A model generated the notes under the pieces. That model did not search any database. It saw nothing but the letters and a program-made list of their open reading frames with translations, and had not been told where the DNA came from. The position numbers and the translations under genes were made by a program. A DNA stretch of 58,802 nt. Source: an uncultured Prevotella sp. (GTDB lineage: Bacteria > Bacteroidota > Bacteroidia > Bacteroidales > Bacteroidaceae). The stretch covers positions 1 to 58,802 of the forward strand of contig ONDK01000029.1 of the NCBI GenBank assembly GCA_900316565.1, read 5' to 3'. Of this stretch, positions 8,416 to 18,081 are shown piece by piece; within the stretch, counting starts at the first letter, position 1; every line of letters begins with the position of its first letter.

Positions 8416-9186
8416 ATGGCAAACGATATAATATCACCGGAGAATCTGGTATATAAGAAGCCAACACTGATGAACGACACCCCGATGCATTACTGTCCGG
8501 GATGCTCACACGGTGTGGTGCACAAATTAGTTGCTGAAGTAATTGAGGAGATGGGACTCGGAGAGAAGACGGTAGGCGTATGCCCAGTAGGATGCGCTGT
8601 CTTCGCGTACCGCTATCTCGACATCGACTGGCAGGAGGCTGCCCATGGACGTGCGCCTGCTGTAGCCACAGCCATCAAACGGCTGTGGCCTGACCGTCTG
8701 GTTTTCACCTACCAGGGCGATGGAGACCTCGCATGTATAGGCACCTGCGAGACAATACACGCACTGAACCGCGGTGAGAACATACCTATCATCTTCATCA
8801 ACAATGCCATATACGGTATGACCGGCGGTCAGATGGCCCCGACAACACTTATCGGTCAGAAAACAAGCACTTGTCCTTACGGACGTGATCCAAAGATAAA
8901 CGGCTATCCTCTTAACGTAACGGAACTTGCAAGTCATTTGGAAGGCACATGCTACGTAACACGACAGAGCGTTGACACGGTAGCCTCAATACTTAAGGCG
9001 AAGAAAGCTATACGCAAGGCCTTCGAGGCCAGCATGAAAGGACTGGGTTCCTCGCTCGTGGAGATTGTCTCTACCTGTAACAGCGGATGGAAGCTCTCAC
9101 CTGTAAAGGCCAACGAATGGATGCGTGAGAATATGTTCAAGAAATATGTCAAAGGTGATCTTAAGGACACTACCGGCATAAAGTAA
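8416..9186 (+). CDS. 2-oxoacid:ferredoxin oxidoreductase beta (TPP-binding) subunit
   Basis: The 256-residue product binds thiamine pyrophosphate. It shows CPGCSHGVVHK (about 18-28), the TPP/Mg motif GDGDLACIGTCE (about 98-109) with the downstream NNAIYGMTGGQMAPTT, and further conserved cysteines likely to hold the core cluster. It is the catalytic partner of the alpha subunit 51 nt upstream; the gamma gene follows at 12 nt. Branched-chain or 2-oxoglutarate specificity is uncertain, so no symbol is given. Confidence 0.9.
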   Translation: MANDIISPENLVYKKPTLMNDTPMHYCPGCSHGVVHKLVAEVIEEMGLGEKTVGVCPVGCAVFAYRYLDIDWQEAAHGRAPAVATAIKRLWPDRLVFTYQGDGDLACIGTCETIHALNRGENIPIIFINNAIYGMTGGQMAPTTLIGQKTSTCPYGRDPKINGYPLNVTELASHLEGTCYVTRQSVDTVASILKAKKAIRKAFEASMKGLGSSLVEIVSTCNSGWKLSPVKANEWMRENMFKKYVKGDLKDTTGIK

Positions 9187-9198
9187 AAGGAAGGAACA

Positions 9199-9744
9199 AT
9201 GAAAACAGAAATAATAATAAGCGGATTCGGCGGACAGGGAGTACTTTCCATGGGAAAGATACTGGCCTACTCCGGGCTGATGGAAGACAAGGAGGTAACC
9301 TGGATGCCGGCATACGGACCGGAACAACGTGGCGGAACAGCCAACGTTACGGTTATCATCAGCGATGAACGCATCTCATCTCCGATATTGAGCAAATACG
9401 ATGTCGCCATCGTCCTCAACCAACCGTCTCTCGATAAGTTCGAGCCGAAAGTGAAACCGGGAGGTATGCTCATCTACGACGGGTACGGTGTGATGAATCC
9501 TCCAAAGCGCAAGGACATCAAGGTGTTCAGAATAGATGCCATGGACAAGGCCGCTGAGATGAAAAACGCCAAGGTGTTCAACATGATAGTGCTCGGTGGA
9601 CTGCTGAAAGTATGTCCGGTAATATCTACAGACGGACTGAACAAGGCACTGTATAAGAGCCTTCCGGAACGGCATCATAACATGATACCACTGAACATGA
9701 AGGCCGTAGATGAAGGAATGAAGATAATACAAGAACAGAAATAA
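9199..9744 (+). CDS. 2-oxoacid:acceptor oxidoreductase gamma subunit
   Basis: A 181-residue gamma subunit, recognised from the N-terminal ISGFGGQGVLSMGKIL and the conserved YGPEQRGGTANVTVIIS (about 38-54). It completes the alpha/beta/gamma/ferredoxin set and contributes to CoA binding and subunit contacts. It is the last gene of the operon: a strong terminator begins 38 nt downstream. Length is normal for stand-alone gamma subunits. Confidence 0.92.
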   Translation: MKTEIIISGFGGQGVLSMGKILAYSGLMEDKEVTWMPAYGPEQRGGTANVTVIISDERISSPILSKYDVAIVLNQPSLDKFEPKVKPGGMLIYDGYGVMNPPKRKDIKVFRIDAMDKAAEMKNAKVFNMIVLGGLLKVCPVISTDGLNKALYKSLPERHHNMIPLNMKAVDEGMKIIQEQK

Positions 9745-9781
9745 CATGAAACCTGATTTTTTATAACTCTCTAATTATGTC

Positions 9782-9820
9782 GCGAGGCCCGCTGCGTGAT
9801 GCAGCAGGCCTCGCTTTTTT
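9782..9820 (+). terminator. Rho-independent terminator of the oxidoreductase operon
   Basis: GCGAGGCC and GCTGC pair with GCAGC and GGCCTCGC around a GTGAT loop, followed by six T. The GC-rich stem of about 13 bp and the T tract make this one of the clearest terminators in the window. Between it and the ompA promoter (10017) the DNA is AT-rich and holds nothing I recognise. Confidence 0.92.
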
Positions 9821-10016
9821 GTACATTATAAATATAATAATAACCATTGCGAAGGATGGACTAAGGGAAACTTATATAATATGTATAGCAAATGGATTTA
9901 AGAAAGAGAGTTAAAAAGTAAACCCTTTTTAATCAGCCATAAAACGCATAAAACACTAATAATGGGTAGAATTTTCACGTTTTTAAGATATGAAAGTCCA
10001 CTTTTTATCAAAATTA

Positions 10017-10048
10017 TTTGGTTATTATAAGTTTTTTTCGTTACTTTG
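10017..10048 (+). promoter_or_regulatory. ompA-type gene promoter
   Basis: TTTG (10017-10020), 20 bp, TTACTTTG (10041-10048): one base off the full consensus. The 5' leader would be about 65 nt, long enough for regulation but without an evident hairpin. Confidence 0.65.
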
Positions 10049-10119
10049 CACTCGAATTTGAAGACAATAGATAGAAAAAATCTTTTATAATTTAAATTAT
10101 AGTATTAATTCAGAGAGAC

Positions 10120-11244
10120 ATGAAAAAGTTAGTTTTAATGTTAGCTGCTGCCGCAATGGCAGTTTCTGCATCTGCTCAGGTTTTCGAGTCTGCTCCTGGT
10201 CAGGAGTATGGTCTTCGTCAGAGCAAGTTATTTGACAACTGGTATGTAGGTGTCAATGGCGGTGTTGCAACAAAGTTGACTGGCCACAAATGGCTGAGCG
10301 ATCTCGATCCGAACGCAGGTCTGCGCATCGGTAAGAACATCACTCCGGTATTCGGTCTTGCTGTCGAGAGCAACGCTTATTTCTCTAATAAGCCTTGGAC
10401 TTCTACAAAGACTGTTGTTCGTGCTCTTAACACTTCACTGTTAGGAACTTTCAACCTCAGCAACCTCTTCGGCGGTTACAAGGGTGATCCTCGTTTCTTC
10501 GAGGTAAGCGCTGTCTATGGTCTCGGTTGGGGTCATCTGTTCAACGCTGACAAAAAGGATGATCTGAACCGTATGACTTCTAAGGCTGGTGTTGACTTCC
10601 AGTTCAACCTCGGCAAGAACAAGGAGTGGCAGATCTATGTTGAGCCTTCTGTAACATGGGTGTTCAACGGTAAGAAGGGCCTTTCTGGCGACGCTACTTA
10701 CAACGATTATGGTTATAAGGCAACTAGCGACGCTGACCAGCCTGTTTACAACATCAACAACGGCTTCCTGCAGCTGAACGCTGGTGTTATCTACAAGTTC
10801 AAGAACCACGACGGTCGTCACAACTTCTCTCTCGTTCGTTTCCGCGATCAGTCTGAGATCGACGGTCTGAACGACCAGATCAACAACCTGAAGGCTGAGC
10901 TCGCTAAGAAGCCTAAGGAGGTTGTTAAGGAAGTTGTTAAGGAGACTCCTGCAAAGGAGGTTAACGTTTCTGACCTCGTATTCGTAACATTCGCTCAGGG
11001 CAAGTCTGCTCTCACCAAGGAGGCTAAGAAGGCTCTTGACAACATCGCTTCTGGTAAGCACGTTGCCATCACCGGTACTGCTTCTCCAGAGGGTTCTAAG
11101 GCTATCAACGATCGTCTGTCTCAGGAGCGTGCTAACAGCGTAGCTGAGTACCTCAAGAGCAAGGGTGTTACAGTTGACAAGGCTGAAGGCAAGGGTGTTC
11201 AGGGCAACACTTCTAACCGCCTGGCTGTCGTTTACGTAAAGTAA
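10120..11244 (+). CDS. OmpA-family outer-membrane porin / peptidoglycan anchor
   Basis: The 374-residue protein has a signal peptide (MKKLVLMLAAAAMAVSASAQ) and an eight-strand-type beta-barrel (about 22-245) with repeated aromatic girdle residues. A Lys/Glu/Val linker follows (KEVVKEVVKETPAKEV, about 268-283), then a C-terminal OmpA domain (about 285-374) with the peptidoglycan-binding ITGTASPEGS and NDRLSQERANSVAEYL. It anchors the outer membrane to the cell wall and is probably among the most abundant proteins. The coding sequence strongly favours GCT, GGT, CGT and GTT codons, unlike its neighbours, which fits high expression. It is monocistronic, with its own promoter and terminator. Confidence 0.9.
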   Translation: MKKLVLMLAAAAMAVSASAQVFESAPGQEYGLRQSKLFDNWYVGVNGGVATKLTGHKWLSDLDPNAGLRIGKNITPVFGLAVESNAYFSNKPWTSTKTVVRALNTSLLGTFNLSNLFGGYKGDPRFFEVSAVYGLGWGHLFNADKKDDLNRMTSKAGVDFQFNLGKNKEWQIYVEPSVTWVFNGKKGLSGDATYNDYGYKATSDADQPVYNINNGFLQLNAGVIYKFKNHDGRHNFSLVRFRDQSEIDGLNDQINNLKAELAKKPKEVVKEVVKETPAKEVNVSDLVFVTFAQGKSALTKEAKKALDNIASGKHVAITGTASPEGSKAINDRLSQERANSVAEYLKSKGVTVDKAEGKGVQGNTSNRLAVVYVK

Positions 11245-11289
11245 TCGAGTCACGTTACACTGAAAAGAGTATTCTTACTCAATGATAAG

Positions 11290-11324
11290 ATCCCCGGTGC
11301 TGATAGCATCGGGGATTTTTTATT
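11290..11324 (+). terminator. Terminator of the ompA-type gene
   Basis: ATCCCCGGTGC and GCATCGGGGAT pair around TGATA and are followed by a T-rich tract (TTTTTTATT). Confidence 0.9.
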
Positions 11325-11511
11325 CCATTTAGACCATTTAAGAATATATATCCTAAATATTACCACCATATAATCTGTTGAGACATTGACATAACAAAGC
11401 CTTTTTACATAAAAATACGCAACTATTATCGCCATTTACTTATAATTTGGTTGTTTTAGTAGGAATAACTGAAAAGTTTTTCACTATTCAATAAAGTTTT
11501 GTTTGGATTTG

Positions 11512-11542
11512 TTTGTTTTTTAAAGAAAAGTATGTAACTTTG
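11512..11542 (+). promoter_or_regulatory. ilvD promoter
   Basis: TTTG (11512-11515), 19 bp, TAACTTTG (11535-11542): full consensus. The leader of about 85 nt contains a 6-bp hairpin GAAGGG-ACAT-CCCTTC (11599-11614) about 20 nt before the ATG. I see no Leu/Val/Ile-rich leader peptide, so classical attenuation is not indicated. Confidence 0.75.
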
Positions 11543-11634
11543 CATTCAATTAAGTTGAGAAAGAATTAATCAACCATTTTTCAGGAAATAGAAACAAAGA
11601 AGGGACATCCCTTCACAGGATAAATTTGGCGAAT

Positions 11635-13473
11635 ATGAAACATCAGTTGAGAAGTGCTGTCTGTACCGAAGGCAGAAAGATGGCTGGCGCCCGCGCTCTA
11701 TGGGTCGCAGCAGGTATGAAACATGAACAGTTCGGTAAACCAATCATAGCTATTGTAAACTCCTTCACCCAGTTCGTACCAGGACATACACACCTGCACG
11801 AGATTGGACAGATTGTAAAACAGGAAATAGAAAAGATGGGATGCTATGCTGCCGAATTCAACACCATAGCCATCGACGATGGTATTGCCATGGGACACGA
11901 CGGTATGTTGTACTCTCTTCCTAGTAGGGATATCATAGCAGACTCCGTAGAATACATGGTAAACGCACATAAGGCCGATGCCATGATATGCATTTCAAAT
12001 TGCGACAAGGTAACGCCGGGAATGCTGATGGCTGCCATGCGCTTGAATATTCCTACGATTTTCTGCTCTGGTGGTCCAATGGAAGCAGGCCGTTGGAAAG
12101 ATGAGAATGCCGATTTGATAACGGCAATGATAGCAGGTGCCGACAAGGATGTCTCTGATTCAGATCTGAAGAAGATTGAAAGTTGTGCTTGCCCGGGCTG
12201 CGGTTGCTGCTCTGGTATGTTTACAGCAAACTCCATGAACTCCCTTACTGAGGCAATAGGCCTGGCACTTCCAGGCAACGGAACAATACTGGCTACACAT
12301 AAGGACCGCATAGAACTGTTCCGTGCAGCTGCAAGGCAGATCGTAAAGAATGCATTCGCATACTATCAGGATGGCGACGAGAGTGTTCTTCCGCGTAGCA
12401 TTGCCACCCGTGATGCTTTCCTTAACGCCATGACACTTGACATCGCCATGGGAGGTTCCACAAACACCGTGTTACATCTGCTGGCAGTGGCTCAGGAGGG
12501 TGAGGTAGACTTTAAGATGTCTGATATCGACACATTGAGCCGTCACGTTCCTTGTCTGTGCAAGCTTGCTCCAAACACCCAGAAATACTCCGTTCAGGAA
12601 TGCAACCGCGCTGGTGGAATACTTGGCATCCTGAACGAGCTCGACAAGGGAGGTCTCATCAACGAGAATGTCAGACGAGTCGATGGGATGACCCTCGGCG
12701 ACGCTATAAGGAAATATGACATCACAAAGGGCGCTCCGGCTTCCAAGCCTTTCGCTCCTGTCAGCGACTGGTCTGATTTCGGACGACAGATATATTACGC
12801 TGCACCGGGAAGAAAGTTTTCTACAAAAATGGGCAGTCAGGATACACTATGGCCATCACTCGACACTGACCGTGAGAACGGATGTATCCGCGACATTGAG
12901 CACGCATACACCAAAGACGGTGGACTGGCAGTTCTCTTCGGCAACATCGCCCAGGACGGTTGCGTAGTGAAGACGGCTGGTGTGGCTCCCGAGCTATGGC
13001 ATTTCGAAGGTCCCGCAGTGGTATTCGATTCACAGGAAGATGCATGCGATGGCATACTTGGAGGAAAAGTAAACTCAGGCGACTGCGTAGTGATAACGCA
13101 CGAAGGTCCTAAGGGCGGCCCAGGAATGCAGGAGATGCTCTACCCTACCTCTTATATTAAGAGCCGCCACCTCGGAAAGGAATGTGCTCTGATTACGGAC
13201 GGACGCTTCTCCGGTGGCACATCAGGCCTGTCGATAGGACATATCTCACCGGAGGCTGCCAATGGAGGCAACATCGGTAAGATTAAAGACGGTGACATCA
13301 TCGTCATCGACATACCAAGCCGTAGCATCAACGTGAAGCTCAGCGATGAGGAACTCAATGCTCGTCCCCAGCAACCGTTGAAGCGTCATCGTGTTGTCAG
13401 CAAGGCTCTGCGCGCTTACGCACAAAGCGTCTCGAGCGCAGACAAAGGCGGAGTGAGAATCATAAAGGACTAA
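11635..13473 (+). CDS. ilvD: Dihydroxy-acid dehydratase IlvD
   Basis: IlvD dehydrates 2,3-dihydroxy-3-methylbutanoate (and the isoleucine analogue) to the 2-oxoacid, the third common step of valine and isoleucine synthesis, using an iron-sulfur cluster. The 612-residue protein has the family start [16 protein letters not shown], cluster cysteines in [12 protein letters not shown] (about 119) and [19 protein letters not shown] (about 186-204), and the C-terminal [22 protein letters not shown] 11635 is chosen; an upstream TTG at 11626 adds only three residues. It heads the ilvD-ilvB-ilvN-thioesterase run. Confidence 0.98.
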   Translation: MKHQLRSAVCTEGRKMAGARALWVAAGMKHEQFGKPIIAIVNSFTQFVPGHTHLHEIGQIVKQEIEKMGCYAAEFNTIAIDDGIAMGHDGMLYSLPSRDIIADSVEYMVNAHKADAMICISNCDKVTPGMLMAAMRLNIPTIFCSGGPMEAGRWKDENADLITAMIAGADKDVSDSDLKKIESCACPGCGCCSGMFTANSMNSLTEAIGLALPGNGTILATHKDRIELFRAAARQIVKNAFAYYQDGDESVLPRSIATRDAFLNAMTLDIAMGGSTNTVLHLLAVAQEGEVDFKMSDIDTLSRHVPCLCKLAPNTQKYSVQECNRAGGILGILNELDKGGLINENVRRVDGMTLGDAIRKYDITKGAPASKPFAPVSDWSDFGRQIYYAAPGRKFSTKMGSQDTLWPSLDTDRENGCIRDIEHAYTKDGGLAVLFGNIAQDGCVVKTAGVAPELWHFEGPAVVFDSQEDACDGILGGKVNSGDCVVITHEGPKGGPGMQEMLYPTSYIKSRHLGKECALITDGRFSGGTSGLSIGHISPEAANGGNIGKIKDGDIIVIDIPSRSINVKLSDEELNARPQQPLKRHRVVSKALRAYAQSVSSADKGGVRIIKD

Positions 13474-13556
13474 GACACTTTAAAGTCTCCAAACACTAAT
13501 ATAGAAATGTAGCATTCTTAAGTATTTTCCAAACACAAAAGAACACATAAAGATAA

Positions 13557-15416
13557 ATGTCAGATAAGTCAACAACAAACAAGAATAATAATCCGTGTCC
13601 CACTCCTGCAACCGAACAAGGTTCGGCTTCAGATTCTTCCGTCAAAATAGGAAAAGGCAGTGGAACTGAGTCGCCTATTGAAGTGCCATGGAACGGTATC
13701 CGTCTGGGAGAGGAGTGCTCAGGTGCTGAAATAATGATGCGCGCATTGTACCAGGAAAATGTGAAGACAATATTCGGTTACCCCGGAGGTGCCATCATGC
13801 CGGTATACGATGCCTTATATACATATACACAGAAAAATGACCCTTGGTTCGACTTTGTGCTTGTCCGTCATGAGCAGGCTGCTGCACACTCCGCCGAAGG
13901 ATACGCTCGTGTCAGCGGAAATGTCGGTGTTGCCATTGTAACAAGTGGCCCTGGCGCCACAAACACCTTAACGGGTGTTGCCGACGCTATGATGGACTCC
14001 ACGCCAATAGTTGTCATTGCAGGACAGGTCGGTGTCGGCGCACTGGGTACGGATGCCTTTCAGGAAGTCGACCTTGTAGGCATCGCACAGCCTATTTCCA
14101 AGTGGAGTTACCAGATAAGACGTCCCGAGGACGTGGCATGGGCAGTAAGCCGTGCATTCTATATAGCCCGCAGTGGACGCCCGGGTCCTGTCGTTCTTGA
14201 CTTCACCAGAAGTGCTCAGACAGGAAAATGCAAATGGGAACCAAGCAAGGTGGACCACGTCCGCTCATATAATCCATATCCAAAGTTGAACACCGAAGCC
14301 GTCAAAGCAGCTGCGGAACTCATCAACAATGCCAAAAAACCACTGGCACTGGTAGGACAGGGCGTTGAACTCGGCGGTGCACAAGAGGAGCTAAGGGCAT
14401 TCCTTGAGAAAGGAAATATTCCGGCAGGCCGTACGTTGCTCGGTCTTTCTGCTCTGTCGTCAGAGCATCCGCTGAACATTGGCATGCTGGGAATGCACGG
14501 AAATTATGCTCCTAATGTCAAGCAGCAGGAATGTGATGTGCTCATAGCCATTGGCATGCGGTTCTCCGACCGCGTAACCGGCAATCTGAAGACATACGTC
14601 AAGCAGGCGAAGGTCATTCACCTTGATATTGACCCAACGGAAATAGATAAGAACGTGAAGACGGATGTAGCCATCGTTGCAGACTGTAAGGAAAGTCTTC
14701 CGGCACTTACTGAGCTCATTGAGCCGAGGGATCATTCTGAATGGATAGCATCCTTCAAGCCACTTTACCAAAAAGAAGCCGATGAGGTCATCATTCCGAG
14801 CATCCATCCCACTGAAGGCCCACTACTTATGGGTGAAGTCGTCAACGCAGTTGCAGACGCCACACATGGAGAAGCCATACTGGTGAATGATGTCGGTGAG
14901 AACCAGATGTTCTCGGCACGATACTTCAAATACAGGAAAAAGCGCAGTATCGTCACCAGCGGCGGTGCTGGAACGATGGGGTTCGGTCTTCCTGCTGCCG
15001 TCGGAGCAACCTTCGGAGCCCCGGACAGAACGGTATGTATGTTCTCAGGAGACGGTGGTTTCCAAATGAGTATTCAGGAACTGGGCACAATAATGGAGCA
15101 GCAGGCACCGGTGAAAATGATAATTCTCAACAACAACTACCTCGGCAATGTGCGTCAGTGGCAAGACCTGATGTATAACCACCGCCGTTCATTCACAAAG
15201 ATGCTCAATCCGAAATACGATGATATCGCCCGCGGTTATCACATTCCGTATGACGTTGTAACAGACAGAAAGGATTTGATGTCAAAAATTGAGAAGATGC
15301 TCAGAACCGACGGACCATACCTCCTTGAGGCAGCAGTAAAAGAGGATGAAAACATCCAGCCGATGACGCCTCCCGGATACAGCATCGACGAGATGCAACT
15401 GCACCTGGACATATAA
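13557..15416 (+). CDS. ilvB: Acetolactate synthase large subunit, with N-terminal extension
   Basis: This TPP enzyme condenses pyruvate with pyruvate or 2-oxobutyrate. Catalytic Glu lies in VRHEQAAAHSAEGYAR (about 103-118). The FAD/linker region contains LGMLGMHGNYAPN, and the TPP/Mg motif GDGGFQMS...NNNYLGNVRQW lies around 500-530. At 619 residues it is about 45 longer than usual. The excess is a Ser/Thr/Asn/Pro-rich, disordered-looking N-terminus (1-45) before the conserved CSGAEIMMRALYQENV. No Met lies at the expected start, so the extension is real unless a non-ATG start is used. Gap of 83 nt from ilvD; ilvN follows at 67 nt. Confidence 0.96.
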   Translation: MSDKSTTNKNNNPCPTPATEQGSASDSSVKIGKGSGTESPIEVPWNGIRLGEECSGAEIMMRALYQENVKTIFGYPGGAIMPVYDALYTYTQKNDPWFDFVLVRHEQAAAHSAEGYARVSGNVGVAIVTSGPGATNTLTGVADAMMDSTPIVVIAGQVGVGALGTDAFQEVDLVGIAQPISKWSYQIRRPEDVAWAVSRAFYIARSGRPGPVVLDFTRSAQTGKCKWEPSKVDHVRSYNPYPKLNTEAVKAAAELINNAKKPLALVGQGVELGGAQEELRAFLEKGNIPAGRTLLGLSALSSEHPLNIGMLGMHGNYAPNVKQQECDVLIAIGMRFSDRVTGNLKTYVKQAKVIHLDIDPTEIDKNVKTDVAIVADCKESLPALTELIEPRDHSEWIASFKPLYQKEADEVIIPSIHPTEGPLLMGEVVNAVADATHGEAILVNDVGENQMFSARYFKYRKKRSIVTSGGAGTMGFGLPAAVGATFGAPDRTVCMFSGDGGFQMSIQELGTIMEQQAPVKMIILNNNYLGNVRQWQDLMYNHRRSFTKMLNPKYDDIARGYHIPYDVVTDRKDLMSKIEKMLRTDGPYLLEAAVKEDENIQPMTPPGYSIDEMQLHLDI

Positions 15417-15483
15417 TCAGTTCGGACATCACGTCCTGAATATTATCCATCAACACAATAAAATCTATAAAAGGATTTTGGAA

Positions 15484-16047
15484 ATGAACAATAAGAAAAA
15501 CGACATACCGACTAATAACGACGGACAAACATTATACACATTACTTGTCTACTCGGAGAATATCGCCGGAGTCCTCAACCAGGTAACGGCAGTGTTCACC
15601 CGCAGACAGGTCAATATAGAAAGCCTTAACGTCAGTGCCTCAAGCATCAACGGCATACACAAGTACACTATAACATGCTGGAGCGACAAGGAACAGATTG
15701 TCAAGATAACGAAGGCCATAGAGAAGAAGATAGATGTTGTCAAGGCAAACTATTACACCGATGACGAGCTCTTCATTCATGAGGAAGGACTGTTCAAGAT
15801 ATCTACGCCGCAGCTGCTCGACAATCCGGAGATAAGCCGCTGTATCCGTCATCATGACGCGCGTATGATGGAGGTGAACCCAACATATACAACAGTTTTA
15901 CTTGCCGGACTGACCGACGAGGTAACACATCTATACTCTGAATTCAAGCACTTCGACTGTCTGCTGCAGTACACACGCAGTGGACGTATTGCCGTTACAC
16001 GCAGCATTGAAGATCCTGTTGTGAAATTACTGGAGAACCAAGAATAA
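15484..16047 (+). CDS. ilvN: Acetolactate synthase small (regulatory) subunit
   Basis: The 187-residue product has an N-terminal ACT domain (YTLLVYSENIAGVLNQVTAVFTRRQVNIESL, in pieces, about 16-48) that binds valine for feedback control, and a C-terminal extension typical of longer small subunits. It activates IlvB. ATG 15484 is preferred to an in-frame TTG at 15478. Its TAA stop overlaps the ATG of the thioesterase gene by one base (TAATG), implying translational coupling. Confidence 0.95.
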   Translation: MNNKKNDIPTNNDGQTLYTLLVYSENIAGVLNQVTAVFTRRQVNIESLNVSASSINGIHKYTITCWSDKEQIVKITKAIEKKIDVVKANYYTDDELFIHEEGLFKISTPQLLDNPEISRCIRHHDARMMEVNPTYTTVLLAGLTDEVTHLYSEFKHFDCLLQYTRSGRIAVTRSIEDPVVKLLENQE

Positions 16048-16847
16048 TGGACGAACAACAAATCCTTCCCAAGATAGGGACATACGAGTTTATCGCGGAA
16101 CCGTTCCACTGCGACTTCAAGTCAGAACTTTTCATGGGACATCTCGGCAACAGTATGCTGAATGCCGCCGACTATCACAGCAACGACCGCGGGTATGGAA
16201 TGTTCTACCTCAACACCATCCACAAGACATGGGTTCTTAGCCGTCTCGCCATAGAAATAGACGAGATGCCGAAAGCCTATGACAGGTTCAATGTGGACAC
16301 ATGGGTCGACGGTGTCATGCGCTACTTCACGAGCCGTAACTTCAAGGTTTCTGACAGTAGCGGCCGTGTCTTCGGATACGGCCGCAGCATCTGGGCTATG
16401 ATAGACACGGAGAGTCGTCAACCTACAGATATTCTTGCTGTCCGCGACGGTCTCATCACGAAATACATTGAACAAGAGTACCCGTGCCCTATCAAGAAGG
16501 CTTCCCGCGTTCCTATTAATATAGATAATGTGAAACCCGTACACACTATCGACACATATTATAATGACGTGGATGTAAACGGGCACATAAACTCTGTAAA
16601 ATACATAGAGCACATCCTTGATCTTTGGGATTTAGACTGGTACAAGAAGTATCAACTCAAAAGATATGAGATAGCTTATGTTGCAGAATCGCACCAGGGA
16701 GACAAACTTCATTTCTATTTGCAAGATATCAGCAAGGAAACTGATGGTAATGAGAAAATATTTAACGTTTTAGTTACCAAGACCTCTGAAAAAGAGCCAA
16801 AAGAAGTTGAAGTTGTAAGAAGTTATGTTAAATTCGTAAAAGATTAA
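16047..16847 (+). CDS. Acyl-ACP thioesterase (FatA/FatB family)
   Basis: The 266-residue protein is a double hot-dog fatty acyl-ACP thioesterase: an N-terminal half with FKSELFMGHLGNSMLNAAD and GMFYLNTIHKTWVLSR, a DTWVDGVMRYFTSRNF strand, and a C-terminal half with the catalytic-type motif YNDVDVNGHINSVKYIEHILD (residues about 172-192, in pieces), where Asn and His act. It releases free fatty acid from ACP. The start overlaps the ilvN stop by one base, so it is made together with the acetolactate synthase subunit. That ties a lipid enzyme to branched-chain amino acid synthesis, plausibly for branched-chain fatty acids. Chain-length preference cannot be read from sequence. Confidence 0.9.
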   Translation: MDEQQILPKIGTYEFIAEPFHCDFKSELFMGHLGNSMLNAADYHSNDRGYGMFYLNTIHKTWVLSRLAIEIDEMPKAYDRFNVDTWVDGVMRYFTSRNFKVSDSSGRVFGYGRSIWAMIDTESRQPTDILAVRDGLITKYIEQEYPCPIKKASRVPINIDNVKPVHTIDTYYNDVDVNGHINSVKYIEHILDLWDLDWYKKYQLKRYEIAYVAESHQGDKLHFYLQDISKETDGNEKIFNVLVTKTSEKEPKEVEVVRSYVKFVKD

Positions 16848-16854
16848 AATATTT

Positions 16855-16886
16855 CTTGGCTGTTTCATAATAAATCCGTAACTTTG
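16855..16886 (+). promoter_or_regulatory. Internal promoter of ilvC
   Basis: CTTG (16855-16858), 20 bp, TAACTTTG (16879-16886), one base off consensus at -33. It gives ilvC its own transcript with a leader of about 80 nt containing a short GC-rich pairing (GCGGCCGC). Confidence 0.65.
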
Positions 16887-16970
16887 CAACCGCAATACAA
16901 GATAAAGAAATAGTTATAACAAAGTCGCGGCCGCTTATTGGCTGCATACAATTAAAAATTTAAAACATTT

Positions 16971-18014
16971 ATGGCAAAAATGGATTTTGGTGGCGTTGTT
17001 GAGAACATCGTCACAAAGGATGAGTTTACATTGGAGAAAGCGCGTGAAGTACTGAAGAATGAAACGATTGCCGTCATTGGTTATGGTATTCAGGGTCCTG
17101 GCCAGGCTGGTAACCTTCGTGATAATGGTTTCAATGTCATCGTAGGCCAGCGTAAAGGTAAGTCATACGACAAGGCTGTTGCAGACGGATGGGTACCAGG
17201 AAAGACATTGTTCTCTATCGAGGAGGCAGCAGAGAAGGGTACTATCATCGCAATGTTGCTCAGCGATGCCGGTCAGATTTCTCAGTGGCCAACCATCAAG
17301 AAGGCCCTGACAGCAGGAAAGACTCTTTACTACAGTCACGGTTTCGCTATCAACTGGCAGAACCGCACAGGCGTTGTTCCACCAAAAGACGTTGATGTCA
17401 TCATGGTAGCACCTAAGGGCTCTGGTACATCTCTTCGTACACTGTTCCTCGAGGGTCGCGGTATCAACTCATCATATGCCGTTTATCAGGACGCTTCCGG
17501 TAAGGCAAAGGAGAAGACACTGGCTATGGGTGTAGGTATCGGCTCCGGTTATCTGTTCGAGACAACCTTCAACAAGGAAGCTACATCAGACCTGACAGGT
17601 GAGCGTGGCGTGCTGATGGGTGCCATCGAAGGTATGTTCGAGGCTCAGTACGAGGTTCTTCGCGAGCACGGACACTCTCCATCGGAAGCTTTCAACGAGA
17701 CCGTTGAGGAGTTCACACAGAGCCTTTGCCCACTGTTCGGTGAGAAGGGTATGGACTGGATGTACGCTAACTGCTCTACAACAGCACAGCGCGGTGCCCT
17801 CGACTGGCGTCCACGCTTCAAGGCTGCTAACCTTCCTGTCATGGAATGGCTGTACAGCTCAGTAGAGAGCGGTAACGAAGCGCAGATTTCTATCGACAAG
17901 AACTCACAGCCTGACTATCGTGAGAAGCTGAACGCAGAGCTGAAGGCTATGCACGACATGGAGATGTGGCGTGCAGGCGAGACTGTTCGCAAGCTCCGTC
18001 CTGAGAACAACTAA
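16971..18014 (+). CDS. ilvC: Ketol-acid reductoisomerase IlvC
   Basis: IlvC isomerises and reduces acetolactate to 2,3-dihydroxyisovalerate with NADPH and Mg, the second common step of the pathway. The 347-residue protein has a Rossmann motif GYGIQGPGQAGNLRDNG (about 37-53), the cofactor loop GQRKGKSYDKA, the GAPKGSGTSLR-like substrate loop (here VAPKGSGTSLRTLF, about 145) and the metal-site DLTGERGVLMGAIEGMFEAQYE (in pieces, about 208-229). It has its own promoter and terminator, unlike the coupled ilvBN genes, so its level can be set separately. Confidence 0.97.
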   Translation: MAKMDFGGVVENIVTKDEFTLEKAREVLKNETIAVIGYGIQGPGQAGNLRDNGFNVIVGQRKGKSYDKAVADGWVPGKTLFSIEEAAEKGTIIAMLLSDAGQISQWPTIKKALTAGKTLYYSHGFAINWQNRTGVVPPKDVDVIMVAPKGSGTSLRTLFLEGRGINSSYAVYQDASGKAKEKTLAMGVGIGSGYLFETTFNKEATSDLTGERGVLMGAIEGMFEAQYEVLREHGHSPSEAFNETVEEFTQSLCPLFGEKGMDWMYANCSTTAQRGALDWRPRFKAANLPVMEWLYSSVESGNEAQISIDKNSQPDYREKLNAELKAMHDMEMWRAGETVRKLRPENN

Positions 18015-18081
18015 TATACTTAGTTGCAGCGAATTGATCATAGAATAAGAAAATTAATTTTTTCTCGTACATAATGTTGTA

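Noticed and set aside
11543-11634. Attenuator or leader peptide for the ilv cluster
   Set aside because: The leader has only a 6-bp hairpin and no short frame rich in Leu, Val or Ile; no terminator alternative can be drawn.
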